A DNA stretch of 64,000 bases from a virus. The stretch lies in the IMG/VR virus record IMGVR_UViG_3300034418_011250, positions 24,935-88,934 of that record, one strand, 5' to 3'. Positions 41,393 through 50,188 of this stretch are shown here, one piece after another. The notes beneath the pieces are model-generated. The model ran no database searches and had not been told where the DNA came from. It saw nothing but the letters and a program-made list of their open reading frames with translations. Position 1 is the stretch's first letter. Each line of letters starts with the position of its first letter. Made by a program: the position numbers and the translations under genes.

Positions 41393-42524
41393 AAAACTTG
41401 TTTTTTGTGATACTAATTGCTTGCAAATATTTTGCCATAGAACCACTTACTTCTACATCCTCAACTGAAGTGTCTTGTGCGTCAACAGATTCAGAAATAG
41501 TTTTTGTCTTTGGGAAGTAACTTTCTTTCAAAGCATTCAATTTGAATCTAAAAGACTCTTCATCAATATACTCTGTTTCAGTTACCAATGACTCAAACTT
41601 TTCTTTTTCTGTATCACTCAAATCTCCAGAAACTTCAACAAAAATAGATTCTCTAATGTATTTTGAAACTTCGTTCTTCAATTCAACACTGTTTTGAATC
41701 TGCTCGTTGAGTTTATTTTCCAAATATTCAATTTGCTGAGCTTGTGACTCAAGGATGTCATATTTCTCATTTGGTACATCAATATAATGCTCTTCAAACA
41801 ATCCTTTCAATCCAGCAATAAAGTCTTCGGCAATTTCACCCTTCAATCCCCGTTCAACTGCTAGTTGATTTTCGGTCATCCATTGTTCTACAACATAATT
41901 CAAGTATTTGTCAACTTTCTCAGTTAGCTCATCTTTATAAACATCAACAAATTCGTTAATTTCTTCTTCTTTTTCTTCTTCCAATCTTTGAATCTCTTCA
42001 CGCAATTTTGATTTAACTGCTGCTTCAAAGATTACAGAAGCCTTTTCTTTAAATTCTTCAGAAAGATCATGACCTTCAGTCAATGCATTAACATCTTCTG
42101 AAACATCAATAGAAGCAAGACGATCTTCAAAAGATTCTTTTTTCATCTTTTTCTTCTCTTCCATCTCTTCTTCTTCATCCTCTTCTTCATCATCTTCCAT
42201 GTCCATGGCTTCGTCCATGTCCTCTTCTTCATCATCTTCTTCGTCTTCGTCTTCCATCTCTTTCATGGACATTTTCTTTTTCTCTTCCAACTCTTCTGCG
42301 TCTTCCATATCAAATTCTGTTGAAGCAGAAATTGTTTTTGGTTGAGCAGCTTTTTTCATTTTACTGGCTGCAGCTTCAGGCTTTTCACCTAAATCTTCAG
42401 TTTCTCCAGAAACGGATTGCATTTTATCTGGACTCTTAGCAGATTTCTTGGGAGCATTTGCATCGTTCATTTCTTCCAAAATTTCTGCTTCAAGTTGTTC
42501 AATTGTCTTGTCTAGTTCTGACAT
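41391..42524 (-). CDS. gp22: Prohead scaffold protein
   Basis: 377 aa from the ATG at 42524, preceded by AAGGAGTATACCA. Long helices and an extreme acidic tract (residues about 85-130, mostly E and D, broken by lysine clusters) are typical of assembly-core proteins. Position between gp21 and gp23 is conserved. It is digested by gp21 after head assembly. Confidence 0.85.
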   Translation of the reverse strand: MSELDKTIEQLEAEILEEMNDANAPKKSAKSPDKMQSVSGETEDLGEKPEAAASKMKKAAQPKTISASTEFDMEDAEELEEKKKMSMKEMEDEDEEDDEEEDMDEAMDMEDDEEEDEEEEMEEKKKMKKESFEDRLASIDVSEDVNALTEGHDLSEEFKEKASVIFEAAVKSKLREEIQRLEEEKEEEINEFVDVYKDELTEKVDKYLNYVVEQWMTENQLAVERGLKGEIAEDFIAGLKGLFEEHYIDVPNEKYDILESQAQQIEYLENKLNEQIQNSVELKNEVSKYIRESIFVEVSGDLSDTEKEKFESLVTETEYIDEESFRFKLNALKESYFPKTKTISESVDAQDTSVEDVEVSGSMAKYLQAISITKNKF

Positions 42525-42560
42525 TTGGTATACTCCTTGAAAAGTTCGAATATTATATTT

Positions 42561-42568
42561 ATTTATCA
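42561..42568 (-). promoter_or_regulatory. Candidate late promoter (GATAAATA) of gp22
   Basis: One base from TATAAATA on the minus strand, at the 3' end of gp21 and 37 nt before the gp22 ATG. Confidence 0.4.
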
Positions 42569-43213
42569 CATTATTGATTTGAAGAATTTTGCGAATGCAA
42601 GTGCTTGATACTTTGTCTGTTTTGCTCTTGCACCTTTTTCAATATCCTCTTTAATCTCATTCACTGCAACTTCTTTCAACAATCCATTGTCCCAGATCCA
42701 TTCTTTGCCTTCCATAATACCCTCAACAAATGCTTGAGGAGCAGAAGGATCCGCAACAATATCTGCAGCAGTTGCAAGATAAAAATCATCCTTTACATAA
42801 TTGACACCATTTCTTGACTCTAGAGAACCCATTCCTCTAGAAGAAACTCCCAATTTACCACCATCACTAATAAGTGCCTTCGCAATTTCCCCCATAGGTG
42901 TAGAAAGTAATTTTGCTTCACCAATGAAGTTCTTTCCATCCGGTTCTAATCTTGTAATCATGTGTGAAACACGATCAAGATTAACAGTAGGGCCATCTGG
43001 ATGTCCAAGTTCACCAAATGCTCGCCCTTGCTTTATGAATTCTTCGTTATATCTTTTGACTTCTTTTTCTAATACATTAAAAGGATAAACACGTCCATTG
43101 CGATTCTTTTGTTCAGATTGCATGAATATACCACGAATCTTCATACTCTTAGAACCAGATTTATCCTCAATGATATATTCTACATCTTGAATGTGTTCCG
43201 CAATAAGTTTCAT
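42566..43213 (-). CDS. gp21: Prohead core protease
   Basis: 215 aa (T4 212). 'GIFMQSEQKNRNGRVYPFN', 'FGELGHPDGPTVNLDRVSHM' with catalytic His71, and 'GGKLGVSSRGMGSLE' with catalytic Ser124/125 show the herpes-type serine protease fold. It matures head proteins after L/I-x-E sites. Several other proteins here carry such sites near their N-terminus. Confidence 0.93.
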   Translation of the reverse strand: MKLIAEHIQDVEYIIEDKSGSKSMKIRGIFMQSEQKNRNGRVYPFNVLEKEVKRYNEEFIKQGRAFGELGHPDGPTVNLDRVSHMITRLEPDGKNFIGEAKLLSTPMGEIAKALISDGGKLGVSSRGMGSLESRNGVNYVKDDFYLATAADIVADPSAPQAFVEGIMEGKEWIWDNGLLKEVAVNEIKEDIEKGARAKQTKYQALAFAKFFKSIM

Positions 43214-43221
43214 GTTTGTTC

Positions 43222-43470
43222 CTATACTTCTAATGTTTCTTTTTCAAAATATTGAACCAATGCTTTTGCTTCAACTTTATGTTTTTTGGCAGTCTTTTCA
43301 ATAAACTTATCAAATGTTGCCAGAAAGTCAGATGGATTACTTTCTAAAAACTTAAAAACATCATCAACAGCTTTCTTCATTCTAGGTGATAATGTTTTAT
43401 ATCTATCAGAAAGTTTGTATTCATTCTTTTCTTGTAACTGTGAAAAAAATGTTTCAAACGGTTTATGCAT
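43222..43470 (-). CDS. Small prohead core protein (gp68-like by position)
   Basis: 82 aa, all helical, basic. 'MHKPFETFFSQLQEKNEYKL' and 'LSPRMKKAVDDVFKFLESNP'. It lies between gp21 and the gp67-like gene, where T4-like phages encode a small core protein. The N-terminal F-x-x-F-F pattern resembles head-targeting peptides. Assignment is mainly positional. Confidence 0.45.
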   Translation of the reverse strand: MHKPFETFFSQLQEKNEYKLSDRYKTLSPRMKKAVDDVFKFLESNPSDFLATFDKFIEKTAKKHKVEAKALVQYFEKETLEV

Positions 43471-43472
43471 AA

Positions 43473-43934
43473 TTAACTTTTAGGTTCAAAAGATTCAAAG
43501 TATTTCATGCCGTCATCATCAGAAACTGGATTGACTTTTCTTTTTTTCAATTCTTTTCCTATAAGAACAGTCAATGGGTGTAATTTACCGCTACCTGATC
43601 CTCCATACCCCATATTATGAAAATACAAATACAATAAAAATTGTGTAGGAGTTTTAGAAATATTTGCTGTATCATCTTCTATCTTTTCAGCCCAATCATC
43701 TGCTTTTTGATGATCTTTATCAGTAAAAGCCTTTGTGATTTTAAAACCTAAATCGTCTTTAGCTTCTTGTATATCAGAAGAATTAATAAATGATTTTGCA
43801 ACTTCTATTCTTTTTGTTTGTAAAGCATCACTAATTTTTATTGACATCTCAGAATCAAAGTTACTTTGAGCGTTGATATTATCTCCAGCATCAATCGCAT
43901 CAATAAAATCTCTCAAAAAATTATTATCGCTCAT
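43473..43934 (-). CDS. Prohead core protein (gp67-like N-terminus)
   Basis: 153 aa. The N-terminal 'RDFIDAIDAGDNINAQSNFD' and 'SIKISDALQTKRIEVAKSF' fit the gp67 pattern (aIx-gD..A...F). The C-terminal half ('TPTQFLLYLYFHNMGYGGSG') is a different, longer domain than T4 gp67 (80 aa). Position after gp20 agrees. Confidence 0.55.
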   Translation of the reverse strand: MSDNNFLRDFIDAIDAGDNINAQSNFDSEMSIKISDALQTKRIEVAKSFINSSDIQEAKDDLGFKITKAFTDKDHQKADDWAEKIEDDTANISKTPTQFLLYLYFHNMGYGGSGSGKLHPLTVLIGKELKKRKVNPVSDDDGMKYFESFEPKS

Positions 43935-43935
43935 G

Positions 43936-45525
43936 TTATTTTTCCTTTAAATATTGTGCTTTAACTTCTTCTTGTTCATCCTTTTCAGGTTCATTATCTT
44001 TTGGTTCTTCATCAGGTTCTGGAGATGGTGATGAATCATTACTATCAACACCAAATTCATCATACTCACCATCTTCTTTTTCATCTTCAATCTGATCTTC
44101 TATTTCTTCTATTTCTTCATCAGACATTTTAAGAATATTTTTCTTTACCCATTCTTTAGAGAAGAACTGACCAACATATGTTTCGACTTGAGCAAGCATG
44201 TCAAGTCGTTCTCTCATAACTTCTGCATTCTTTAATTCTGTAAAATGTCCATCTTGCAAAAAGTCAAACTGAATATGTTCTTTAAGATCGACCCATTCAT
44301 CTGCAGCAATTACACCTTTGAGAATAAGCTGTGTTTGAAGAAGATCATGAAAAAGAACGACAAACTTTTTTCTTATTCTTTGAACAAATTTTGTAAACTT
44401 TAGCTCATCTCTTGTAATGTTATCAGAACGTCCAATTGAGAATGTTGCTTCCGATTCTAATCTGGAAATTGGAACATTTAATGAGCGATAAAGTTTCTTT
44501 TTGAAATATTCTATGTCATCAATTTCGCCAAGATTAGATCCTCCAGGAAGTGTGGAAATTTCTGTTCCTCTTCCACCTTCTCTTCTTGGAAGCCAGAAAT
44601 CCTCCAACATTGACATGTGATTTCTGTCATCTCGAATCTCACCTGTTTTAGCATCATAAACTAATTTGTTTCTATAACGATTCATTACATCTTTGAGATA
44701 CTGCTCAGCTTTTGCTTTTGGTAGATTACCTACATCGATGTAAAAGATTCTTCTTTCTGGTGCTCTTGAAATACGATATATAACCAGCGCATCTTCAATC
44801 ATTCTCAGTTGATTGACTGGTTTAATTGCTTTGTGGAGATGGGAAAGAACAAGACCTTTCTGGGCATCAATTAGACCAGATGGGCAATATGCTATTGAAT
44901 CTTTGGTCAACCTTAGTCCGGATGCTGACCCTGTTGCATATTCTATACCTTTTTCGTTGTAGACGTAAAACTCATCGACTCCTACAACTACATCGGCTCC
45001 GTCTTTGTTCTTTCCTTTTTGTATCTCCCTCATTTTTTTGATCTTACGAGGATCAATATATCTTAATTCAACAAGACCATTTTTGGGATTATTTGAATCA
45101 ATAATTTTATGATAGTATATTCTTCCATCAACATACCATCTTCTAAAAATGTCATGCCCTTTGGCATTGAAATCCAAAAGACTTAAAATGGTGTCAAATT
45201 CTTCTCGAATTTTCTTTTTTATCTTTTCGGAATATTCTAATCTATCCAATGAGACAGATACTGATTGATCTCTCTCATTGGATACGATTGCTTCATTCAC
45301 AATATCTTCAATTGCAGAATCGCATTCAGGATGCATTGCAATATCCCGATATCTTCTCAGAAGATCAAGTTCTCCTCTATCTCGACCTTCCATGTCAAGA
45401 TATTCTGAGAAGAACCCACCTCCTGCAATATCATAAGAACCATCATCTGAAGTAGGAAGAGTCGGCTGACCCTTCTTTACTTCATCATTAGCTCTTGTGA
45501 TTTTGAAACCAAATATTTGTGCCAT
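43936..45525 (-). CDS. gp20: Portal protein
   Basis: 529 aa (T4 524). 'YRDIAMHPECDSAIEDIVNE', 'RRWYVDGRIYYHKIID', 'ELRYIDPRKIKKMREI' and 'REGGRGTEISTLPGG' are conserved portal segments. An acidic tail ends the protein. The dodecamer forms the DNA entry vertex and binds terminase. A perfect late promoter lies upstream. Confidence 0.93.
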   Translation of the reverse strand: MAQIFGFKITRANDEVKKGQPTLPTSDDGSYDIAGGGFFSEYLDMEGRDRGELDLLRRYRDIAMHPECDSAIEDIVNEAIVSNERDQSVSVSLDRLEYSEKIKKKIREEFDTILSLLDFNAKGHDIFRRWYVDGRIYYHKIIDSNNPKNGLVELRYIDPRKIKKMREIQKGKNKDGADVVVGVDEFYVYNEKGIEYATGSASGLRLTKDSIAYCPSGLIDAQKGLVLSHLHKAIKPVNQLRMIEDALVIYRISRAPERRIFYIDVGNLPKAKAEQYLKDVMNRYRNKLVYDAKTGEIRDDRNHMSMLEDFWLPRREGGRGTEISTLPGGSNLGEIDDIEYFKKKLYRSLNVPISRLESEATFSIGRSDNITRDELKFTKFVQRIRKKFVVLFHDLLQTQLILKGVIAADEWVDLKEHIQFDFLQDGHFTELKNAEVMRERLDMLAQVETYVGQFFSKEWVKKNILKMSDEEIEEIEDQIEDEKEDGEYDEFGVDSNDSSPSPEPDEEPKDNEPEKDEQEEVKAQYLKEK

Positions 45526-45557
45526 AATTTATTTTTATCCTACTAATGTTGTAGAAT

Positions 45558-45565
45558 TATTTATA
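45558..45565 (-). promoter_or_regulatory. Late promoter TATAAATA of gp20
   Basis: Perfect late promoter on the minus strand, directly after the gp19 stop and 33 nt before the gp20 ATG. It would start the head assembly operon. Confidence 0.65.
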
Positions 45566-46105
45566 TTAATTGATTTGGAACTCAGTGTATCTCCAAGTCA
45601 CATCAAATGTTTCAACTTCATTTCGAGTATCCCAGTTCAACTCGATAGGTGCAATTACTGTTGGCCAGCAATTTAAAAGAGTATAAGATTTCAATACTTC
45701 ATCCTCTGCGCCTCTTCCCAGTTGTCTAACAGTCATTTGCCCCATGTAAGAAGTAATATTACCTGCAGCAGAACCACCAACTGATACGTTAGTATTCAAA
45801 TTATTGATGGTATTCATCCAATCCTCAAGTTTTTTTCTTACAGCAAAATCAGTATCATTAATGATAGTAGTTGTCCATGTATCGAATGTTCTATCACCAT
45901 CCAAATACAAGATACGACCACGATAGTTAATAGCAACTTCTTCGATGGTATGACCTGGAAGAGATGCTGCTTTAATAAAGAAGCTATCCGAAGTATCTCC
46001 TGGAGCGGTTCCTCCTGGAGTTGCAAGAAATACTTCAAATTGATTAGCTCTTGCACCACCTTTTTGAAATGCGCTGGTAAATCCGTTTAATGCTAAAGTT
46101 GTCAT
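45566..46105 (-). CDS. gp19: Tail tube protein
   Basis: 179 aa (T4 163). 'GGARANQFEVFLATPGGTAP', 'SLPGHTIEEVAINYRGR', 'FDTWTTTIINDTDFAVRK' and 'ETFDVTWRYTEFQIN' are the tube fold. It forms the inner tube within the sheath. It lies 2 nt after gp18. Confidence 0.92.
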   Translation of the reverse strand: MTTLALNGFTSAFQKGGARANQFEVFLATPGGTAPGDTSDSFFIKAASLPGHTIEEVAINYRGRILYLDGDRTFDTWTTTIINDTDFAVRKKLEDWMNTINNLNTNVSVGGSAAGNITSYMGQMTVRQLGRGAEDEVLKSYTLLNCWPTVIAPIELNWDTRNEVETFDVTWRYTEFQIN

Positions 46106-46107
46106 GA

Positions 46108-48324
46108 TTAACCTCCTATCTCGCTAAATGACACACCTGTCCTCACCGCAATGAAGTTAAGTGTGATAAAGTTAATTGAACGAGCAGGTTTGATATAAAT
46201 GTCTGCAACAAATTCATTTCGGTCAATTACCTCGCCTGTATTGTTTGAGCTATCGCAAACAACACTAAAGTCAGTAATACCTCTTCTTCCTTGAACTTGT
46301 CTCAAGAAAGGCTCAACGAGTGCTTTAAACTGCGCTTGAGTAAACGCATCGTTGAACTCAAACAATTGGAATTTAGCTGCTCTTGCAATAGATTTTTCAA
46401 GTACCAAGAACAATCTTCGTACGTTGATTCTATCAAATGCACTTGGTTTGGCCAAAGCAGTCTTGTCACCGAAGAGTAGTGTTCCTTGTCCTGGAAATGT
46501 AACAACAGGGTTGACTCTGGCAGGATAAAGAATATCTCTTTGAGATTTGGTTGGATTGTATGCCAACTTTACTGCGCCTCTAATTTGACCTCTGTTTAAA
46601 CCTCCTGGAGAGAACCAAGGATCAGCAACATTGTCAGTATTAGCACATAGACCTGCAATGTCACCATTCAATGGAACATATCGGTATACATCATTGTATC
46701 GATCATACATGTACTTGTATCCGGAATCGAATACTGCGTATGAAGAACTTGCGATTCCATCAAAGAATTCTTTGACGTTTGTAGTCTGAGTAATACCGCT
46801 AGTAATACCAACAACGTCTTGTCTTCTTGGTGAAACGAAAGCAACACAGTCTTTTCTGCCTTCAACCAAGTCAATCATACCAACAACATGAGTAGTACCA
46901 TATGTACTGTCTGGAGTTTTGCCACCCATTACTAAATTGATATCCACAATATCTGGGTCAGCAAAATAATCATATGCTAACAATGTTTCACCAGCAGTTG
47001 GTGAAAAGTCATCAGCAGCTGTTGACAATGTATCAGCAATAGGTAATGCTGGAGCAGCAAATGATGTATCTGTACTTACTGAAGTTTTATCTTCTCCCCA
47101 ATCAGTTCCAGATTGATCATGATCCATCCACCAAACATATGCTGAATTTCTATTCATAATGTCAACATAGTAATTTGTTCCACCTTGAGATGTTCTTGCT
47201 TTTGGGTGTTTAGAAACAAATTCGAATGTTTCGATTACAGCATTGCCTCTGTTTCCAGCAACATCGCTGTCATAACCAGTAATTTTCCCTTGAGTATCAT
47301 ATACTACAATATGCATCTCATCGACTGAAGATCCAAGTCCAACTCCTGTAGCCCAATCAGAAGTTCCTGGAGCAGCATCAAATAGATCGTAGTATTTCCA
47401 TCTTCTTCTAATCTTAGTTCCAGAAGCAATTTCGGTTTTTACTCCGCCACCTTTTGGATCATCAAATCTGCGAATGGTCAAGTTTCCTGCACCAGAAGAA
47501 GCAGAAATAGCAGTTACTTCATATTGTTGACCAGAAGCAGTTTCTTGGAAAAATACAACATCTCCAACTTGAAATCCTGAAGTTTCATCTACTGCAATAG
47601 AAGTTTCTCCAATAGGCTCAGTAGCCGTAGTTTCTGCAACATCAGCTGTCTCATATGCTGCAGCACTTGCGCAAATTGAAACACCTAATGAATTGCCCCA
47701 TTCTCCTGGATACTTAGATGCCCAGTTACCAAAAGAACCTTGTCCATCAGCATAGTTGTTATCATAGTCATCATCATTGGTAATTTTAGCTCCCAATTTT
47801 ACGCTAATATTTCCTGTTCCAGCTGCTGGAGCAGAATCAAAAGTGATTGATGATCCGCTTACAGAAAATGCTGTGGTAGTAACAAATGTTGTCCCATCTG
47901 CTGTAGTATTATCTACTCTTACATACAACAAATCAGCATCACTTACTGATTGAGCCATTGTAAATACAGTTGTTGAACCATCTCCATCTGGAGCATCAGA
48001 ACCATCTGAATTAGAATTGTTTGTCAACAATTCTACACCGCCACCTGAAACTGCATTTCTTGCACCTGTTTCAATTCTGACAACTCTGAGAGCATTGCCA
48101 TATTGCAAGAAGTTTGCAGCTGTAAACCAATTTTCAAAGTTTGTATTATTTGGTTTACCAAATACTTGAATCAATTCCCGTTCTGAACCAATTGGAATAA
48201 CTTCATTCATTGGGCCTTTTTCAAATGCACCAACTATTGCACCAATGGAAGTAGCAGAAGCAGGAACGACATTCGTCAAGTCTATCTCTTTTACGAGAAC
48301 ACCTGGACTTACTTGAAATGCCAT
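46108..48324 (-). CDS. gp18: Tail sheath protein
   Basis: 738 aa (T4 659). 'GVLVKEIDLTNVVPASATS' at the start and 'INVRRLFLVLEKSIARAAKF' with 'GVSFSEIGG' at the end are sheath hallmarks. An inserted beta-rich region around residues 80-330 accounts for the extra length and is probably surface-exposed. Contracts during injection. Confidence 0.93.
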   Translation of the reverse strand: MAFQVSPGVLVKEIDLTNVVPASATSIGAIVGAFEKGPMNEVIPIGSERELIQVFGKPNNTNFENWFTAANFLQYGNALRVVRIETGARNAVSGGGVELLTNNSNSDGSDAPDGDGSTTVFTMAQSVSDADLLYVRVDNTTADGTTFVTTTAFSVSGSSITFDSAPAAGTGNISVKLGAKITNDDDYDNNYADGQGSFGNWASKYPGEWGNSLGVSICASAAAYETADVAETTATEPIGETSIAVDETSGFQVGDVVFFQETASGQQYEVTAISASSGAGNLTIRRFDDPKGGGVKTEIASGTKIRRRWKYYDLFDAAPGTSDWATGVGLGSSVDEMHIVVYDTQGKITGYDSDVAGNRGNAVIETFEFVSKHPKARTSQGGTNYYVDIMNRNSAYVWWMDHDQSGTDWGEDKTSVSTDTSFAAPALPIADTLSTAADDFSPTAGETLLAYDYFADPDIVDINLVMGGKTPDSTYGTTHVVGMIDLVEGRKDCVAFVSPRRQDVVGITSGITQTTNVKEFFDGIASSSYAVFDSGYKYMYDRYNDVYRYVPLNGDIAGLCANTDNVADPWFSPGGLNRGQIRGAVKLAYNPTKSQRDILYPARVNPVVTFPGQGTLLFGDKTALAKPSAFDRINVRRLFLVLEKSIARAAKFQLFEFNDAFTQAQFKALVEPFLRQVQGRRGITDFSVVCDSSNNTGEVIDRNEFVADIYIKPARSINFITLNFIAVRTGVSFSEIGG

Positions 48325-48379
48325 TTTTCATTTCTCCTAAAAATGTTGAAAATCATATAGTTTAAGTTTTCAATACAAT

Positions 48380-48387
48380 TATTTATA
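48380..48387 (-). promoter_or_regulatory. Late promoter TATAAATA of gp18
   Basis: Perfect late promoter on the minus strand, 56 nt before the gp18 ATG, in the gap after the terminase C-half. Confidence 0.65.
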
Positions 48388-48399
48388 AAAAATGAATTT

Positions 48400-49563
48400 T
48401 CACCATGGTGTGTCATATGAACGAACTACAGAACTCCATTTTGTTCCATATTCATCAATAACTGATTCTTCATTATGATAATCGGTAACACCATCATCGA
48501 TAAATCCAAATGGAGCCATGTCTTGCTCAATCTGACTTTGTTGTTCTAAAAACAATCTGGATCGGATGTCATCATTCGTAAGTTCTTTGAAATACTGTTG
48601 TTGAACAGCCCAACCAAAAATCACACAGCACATTGCTAAATCGTCCGTATGTCCCTCCTCGGCTTCATAGGACTGTCCTCTCTGAATGAATGTTGACCAT
48701 TCAGTGATTAGGTCGTAATCTTGTATGATTAACTTGTCAGTCTCAATGATTTGTTTTATATTAGAACATCCTGTTGATTTGACTGCCTTTGAAGTTCGGA
48801 CTCCCAGTTGAGCCTTTCCACCTGAGAAACCTCCACCAAGAATTTGTCCTGCTCGCCCACGCATAGCAGCCATGATCAAATTTCCGTACTCTAGATCGAA
48901 CTGAAGAGCATGCGCCACCTGCTCACCAATGTCATTTACTTCAACAAGAACATGAGCTGTGTTGTATGCTCTTGCAATCTCACTAATAATATTCGGAAAC
49001 AACATTGGTTTGATTTCATTGTTTCGATATTTGGCAGAAATCTTGTAAGGAACAGTTGTTACATCAAAAACAATAAATGCTGAATAGTCATTGCTTAGTC
49101 CTCTTGCCACATCAGCAACCAGAAAATATGTGTTGCCTTCTATCGGATTTTCATAGACATCCAATCCTGCATTTGATTTGATTGGATTTCGATATGCCAT
49201 TGTTCGTATCTTAGTCGGATGTATTAGTGTATTTGTTGAACCTAAGAAATTGCAATTATGAGATACAATATTATTAGTATAGTATAAATTTTCTTTTTCT
49301 ACTTCAACCAAATCATATAAATCTATTTCATTTTCAACATCTTCTGAATATAGAATTTGTTTCCCATTTAAATACTCACCAACAGATAATGTTTTTGCAA
49401 GTATTTTACTCTCTCCAAAAGCATGATCCAATGAGCATTTTATTTCTGTTTTATCCTCAAAAATAATGTGCCTATAAACATTCTTTTTAATTTGTCTGAT
49501 TCCTCTAAAATCAGACCAACCTGTTGGTGTTAAAACGCAATAACTATTATTCTCTTTAAACAT
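48400..49563 (-). CDS. gp17: Large terminase C-half with C-terminal split intein
   Basis: 387 aa. Residues 1-103 are the C-terminal intein piece: 'TEIKCSLDHAFGESKILA' contains the block B histidine (H47), and 'NLYYTNNIVSHN|C' gives the penultimate His102, terminal Asn103 and Cys104 as the first extein residue. Residues 104-387 are the gp17 nuclease domain, starting CNFLGSTNTLIHPTKI, with 'YFLVADVARGLSNDYSAFIV' (metal-binding Asp) and 'GHTDDLAMCCVIFGWA' near the end. After splicing to the N-half it would give 551 residues. Its start overlaps the endonuclease gene by 8 nt. Confidence 0.9.
   Translation of the reverse strand: MFKENNSYCVLTPTGWSDFRGIRQIKKNVYRHIIFEDKTEIKCSLDHAFGESKILAKTLSVGEYLNGKQILYSEDVENEIDLYDLVEVEKENLYYTNNIVSHNCNFLGSTNTLIHPTKIRTMAYRNPIKSNAGLDVYENPIEGNTYFLVADVARGLSNDYSAFIVFDVTTVPYKISAKYRNNEIKPMLFPNIISEIARAYNTAHVLVEVNDIGEQVAHALQFDLEYGNLIMAAMRGRAGQILGGGFSGGKAQLGVRTSKAVKSTGCSNIKQIIETDKLIIQDYDLITEWSTFIQRGQSYEAEEGHTDDLAMCCVIFGWAVQQQYFKELTNDDIRSRLFLEQQSQIEQDMAPFGFIDDGVTDYHNEESVIDEYGTKWSSVVRSYDTPW
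49255..49563 (-). other. IntC: C-terminal piece of a split intein
   Basis: 103 residues encoded at the start of the terminase C-half, with intein blocks B, F and G in order. The +1 residue is cysteine. The length and break point are like the atypically split AceL-TerL intein described from an Antarctic lake metagenome. Confidence 0.88.
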
Positions 49564-50128
49564 CTTTCCATGTTTTTCTTAATACTATGTTTTTAATATT
49601 TTGAGGTGTCACTTGATAATCTTTTGAATATTTTAAAGAAAATGCTTGAATATATGACATGGCTCTTCCATTTTTTTGAATAACACCAACTCCTTCAATT
49701 TCTGGTTTAGTTTCAAAAATTTTTCTTACTTGAATAACATCTTCTTTGGTCATTTTTGTTGGTTTCCAACATTTACCTTTTCTTATTTTACTCCATCTCT
49801 CTTTAGTTTCTTTGCTAAAAGCATTTTTTACATTTTTATTCCATGGAGTTGTTCCTTTTGGCACGCCACCTATACCCTTTCTAGAATAATCTTCAAATCC
49901 TTCACCACCTGGAGACAAATTCCATCCATTGCCATATGTTTCAAATTTAGATATTAAATGAATTTCTAAATTTTTAGCTTGTTCACGTTCTAAATTTTCA
50001 TATAACACATGAAAAGTATGAGGTGGTTTTTCTCTTTTATGAGAACTTCTTCTTCCTATTGGATTTATTGTTTGTCCAACATATTTAATTTTTTCATCTA
50101 AATCTTTTAAACAATATATTGAATACAT
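49556..50128 (-). CDS. GIY-YIG homing endonuclease between split-intein halves
   Basis: 190 aa. Catalytic domain: 'YSIYCLKD' and 'IKYVGQT' (the GIY and YIG strands), R26/R27, the metal-binding Glu55 ('NLEIHLISKF') and 'NGWNLSPGGEG'. The C-terminal DNA-binding part has 'GTTPWNKNVK' (NUMOD3-like) and a helix-turn-helix 'FSLKYSKDYQVTPQNIKNIV' of the intron-endonuclease repeat type. It is the free-standing enzyme that would cut intein-free terminase genes. It has its own SD (AAGGAG) and late promoter, and its end overlaps the terminase C-half start. Confidence 0.88.
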   Translation of the reverse strand: MYSIYCLKDLDEKIKYVGQTINPIGRRSSHKREKPPHTFHVLYENLEREQAKNLEIHLISKFETYGNGWNLSPGGEGFEDYSRKGIGGVPKGTTPWNKNVKNAFSKETKERWSKIRKGKCWKPTKMTKEDVIQVRKIFETKPEIEGVGVIQKNGRAMSYIQAFSLKYSKDYQVTPQNIKNIVLRKTWKDV

Positions 50129-50153
50129 AATTCTCCTTTAGATTTTATAATAT

Positions 50154-50161
50154 TATTTATA
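50154..50161 (-). promoter_or_regulatory. Late promoter TATAAATA before the homing endonuclease
   Basis: Perfect late promoter on the minus strand, in the 60-nt gap after the terminase N-half and 26 nt before the endonuclease ATG. It would also drive the terminase C-half. Confidence 0.6.
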
Positions 50162-50188
50162 AATCCAAAGAATTTACACTCAACATTT

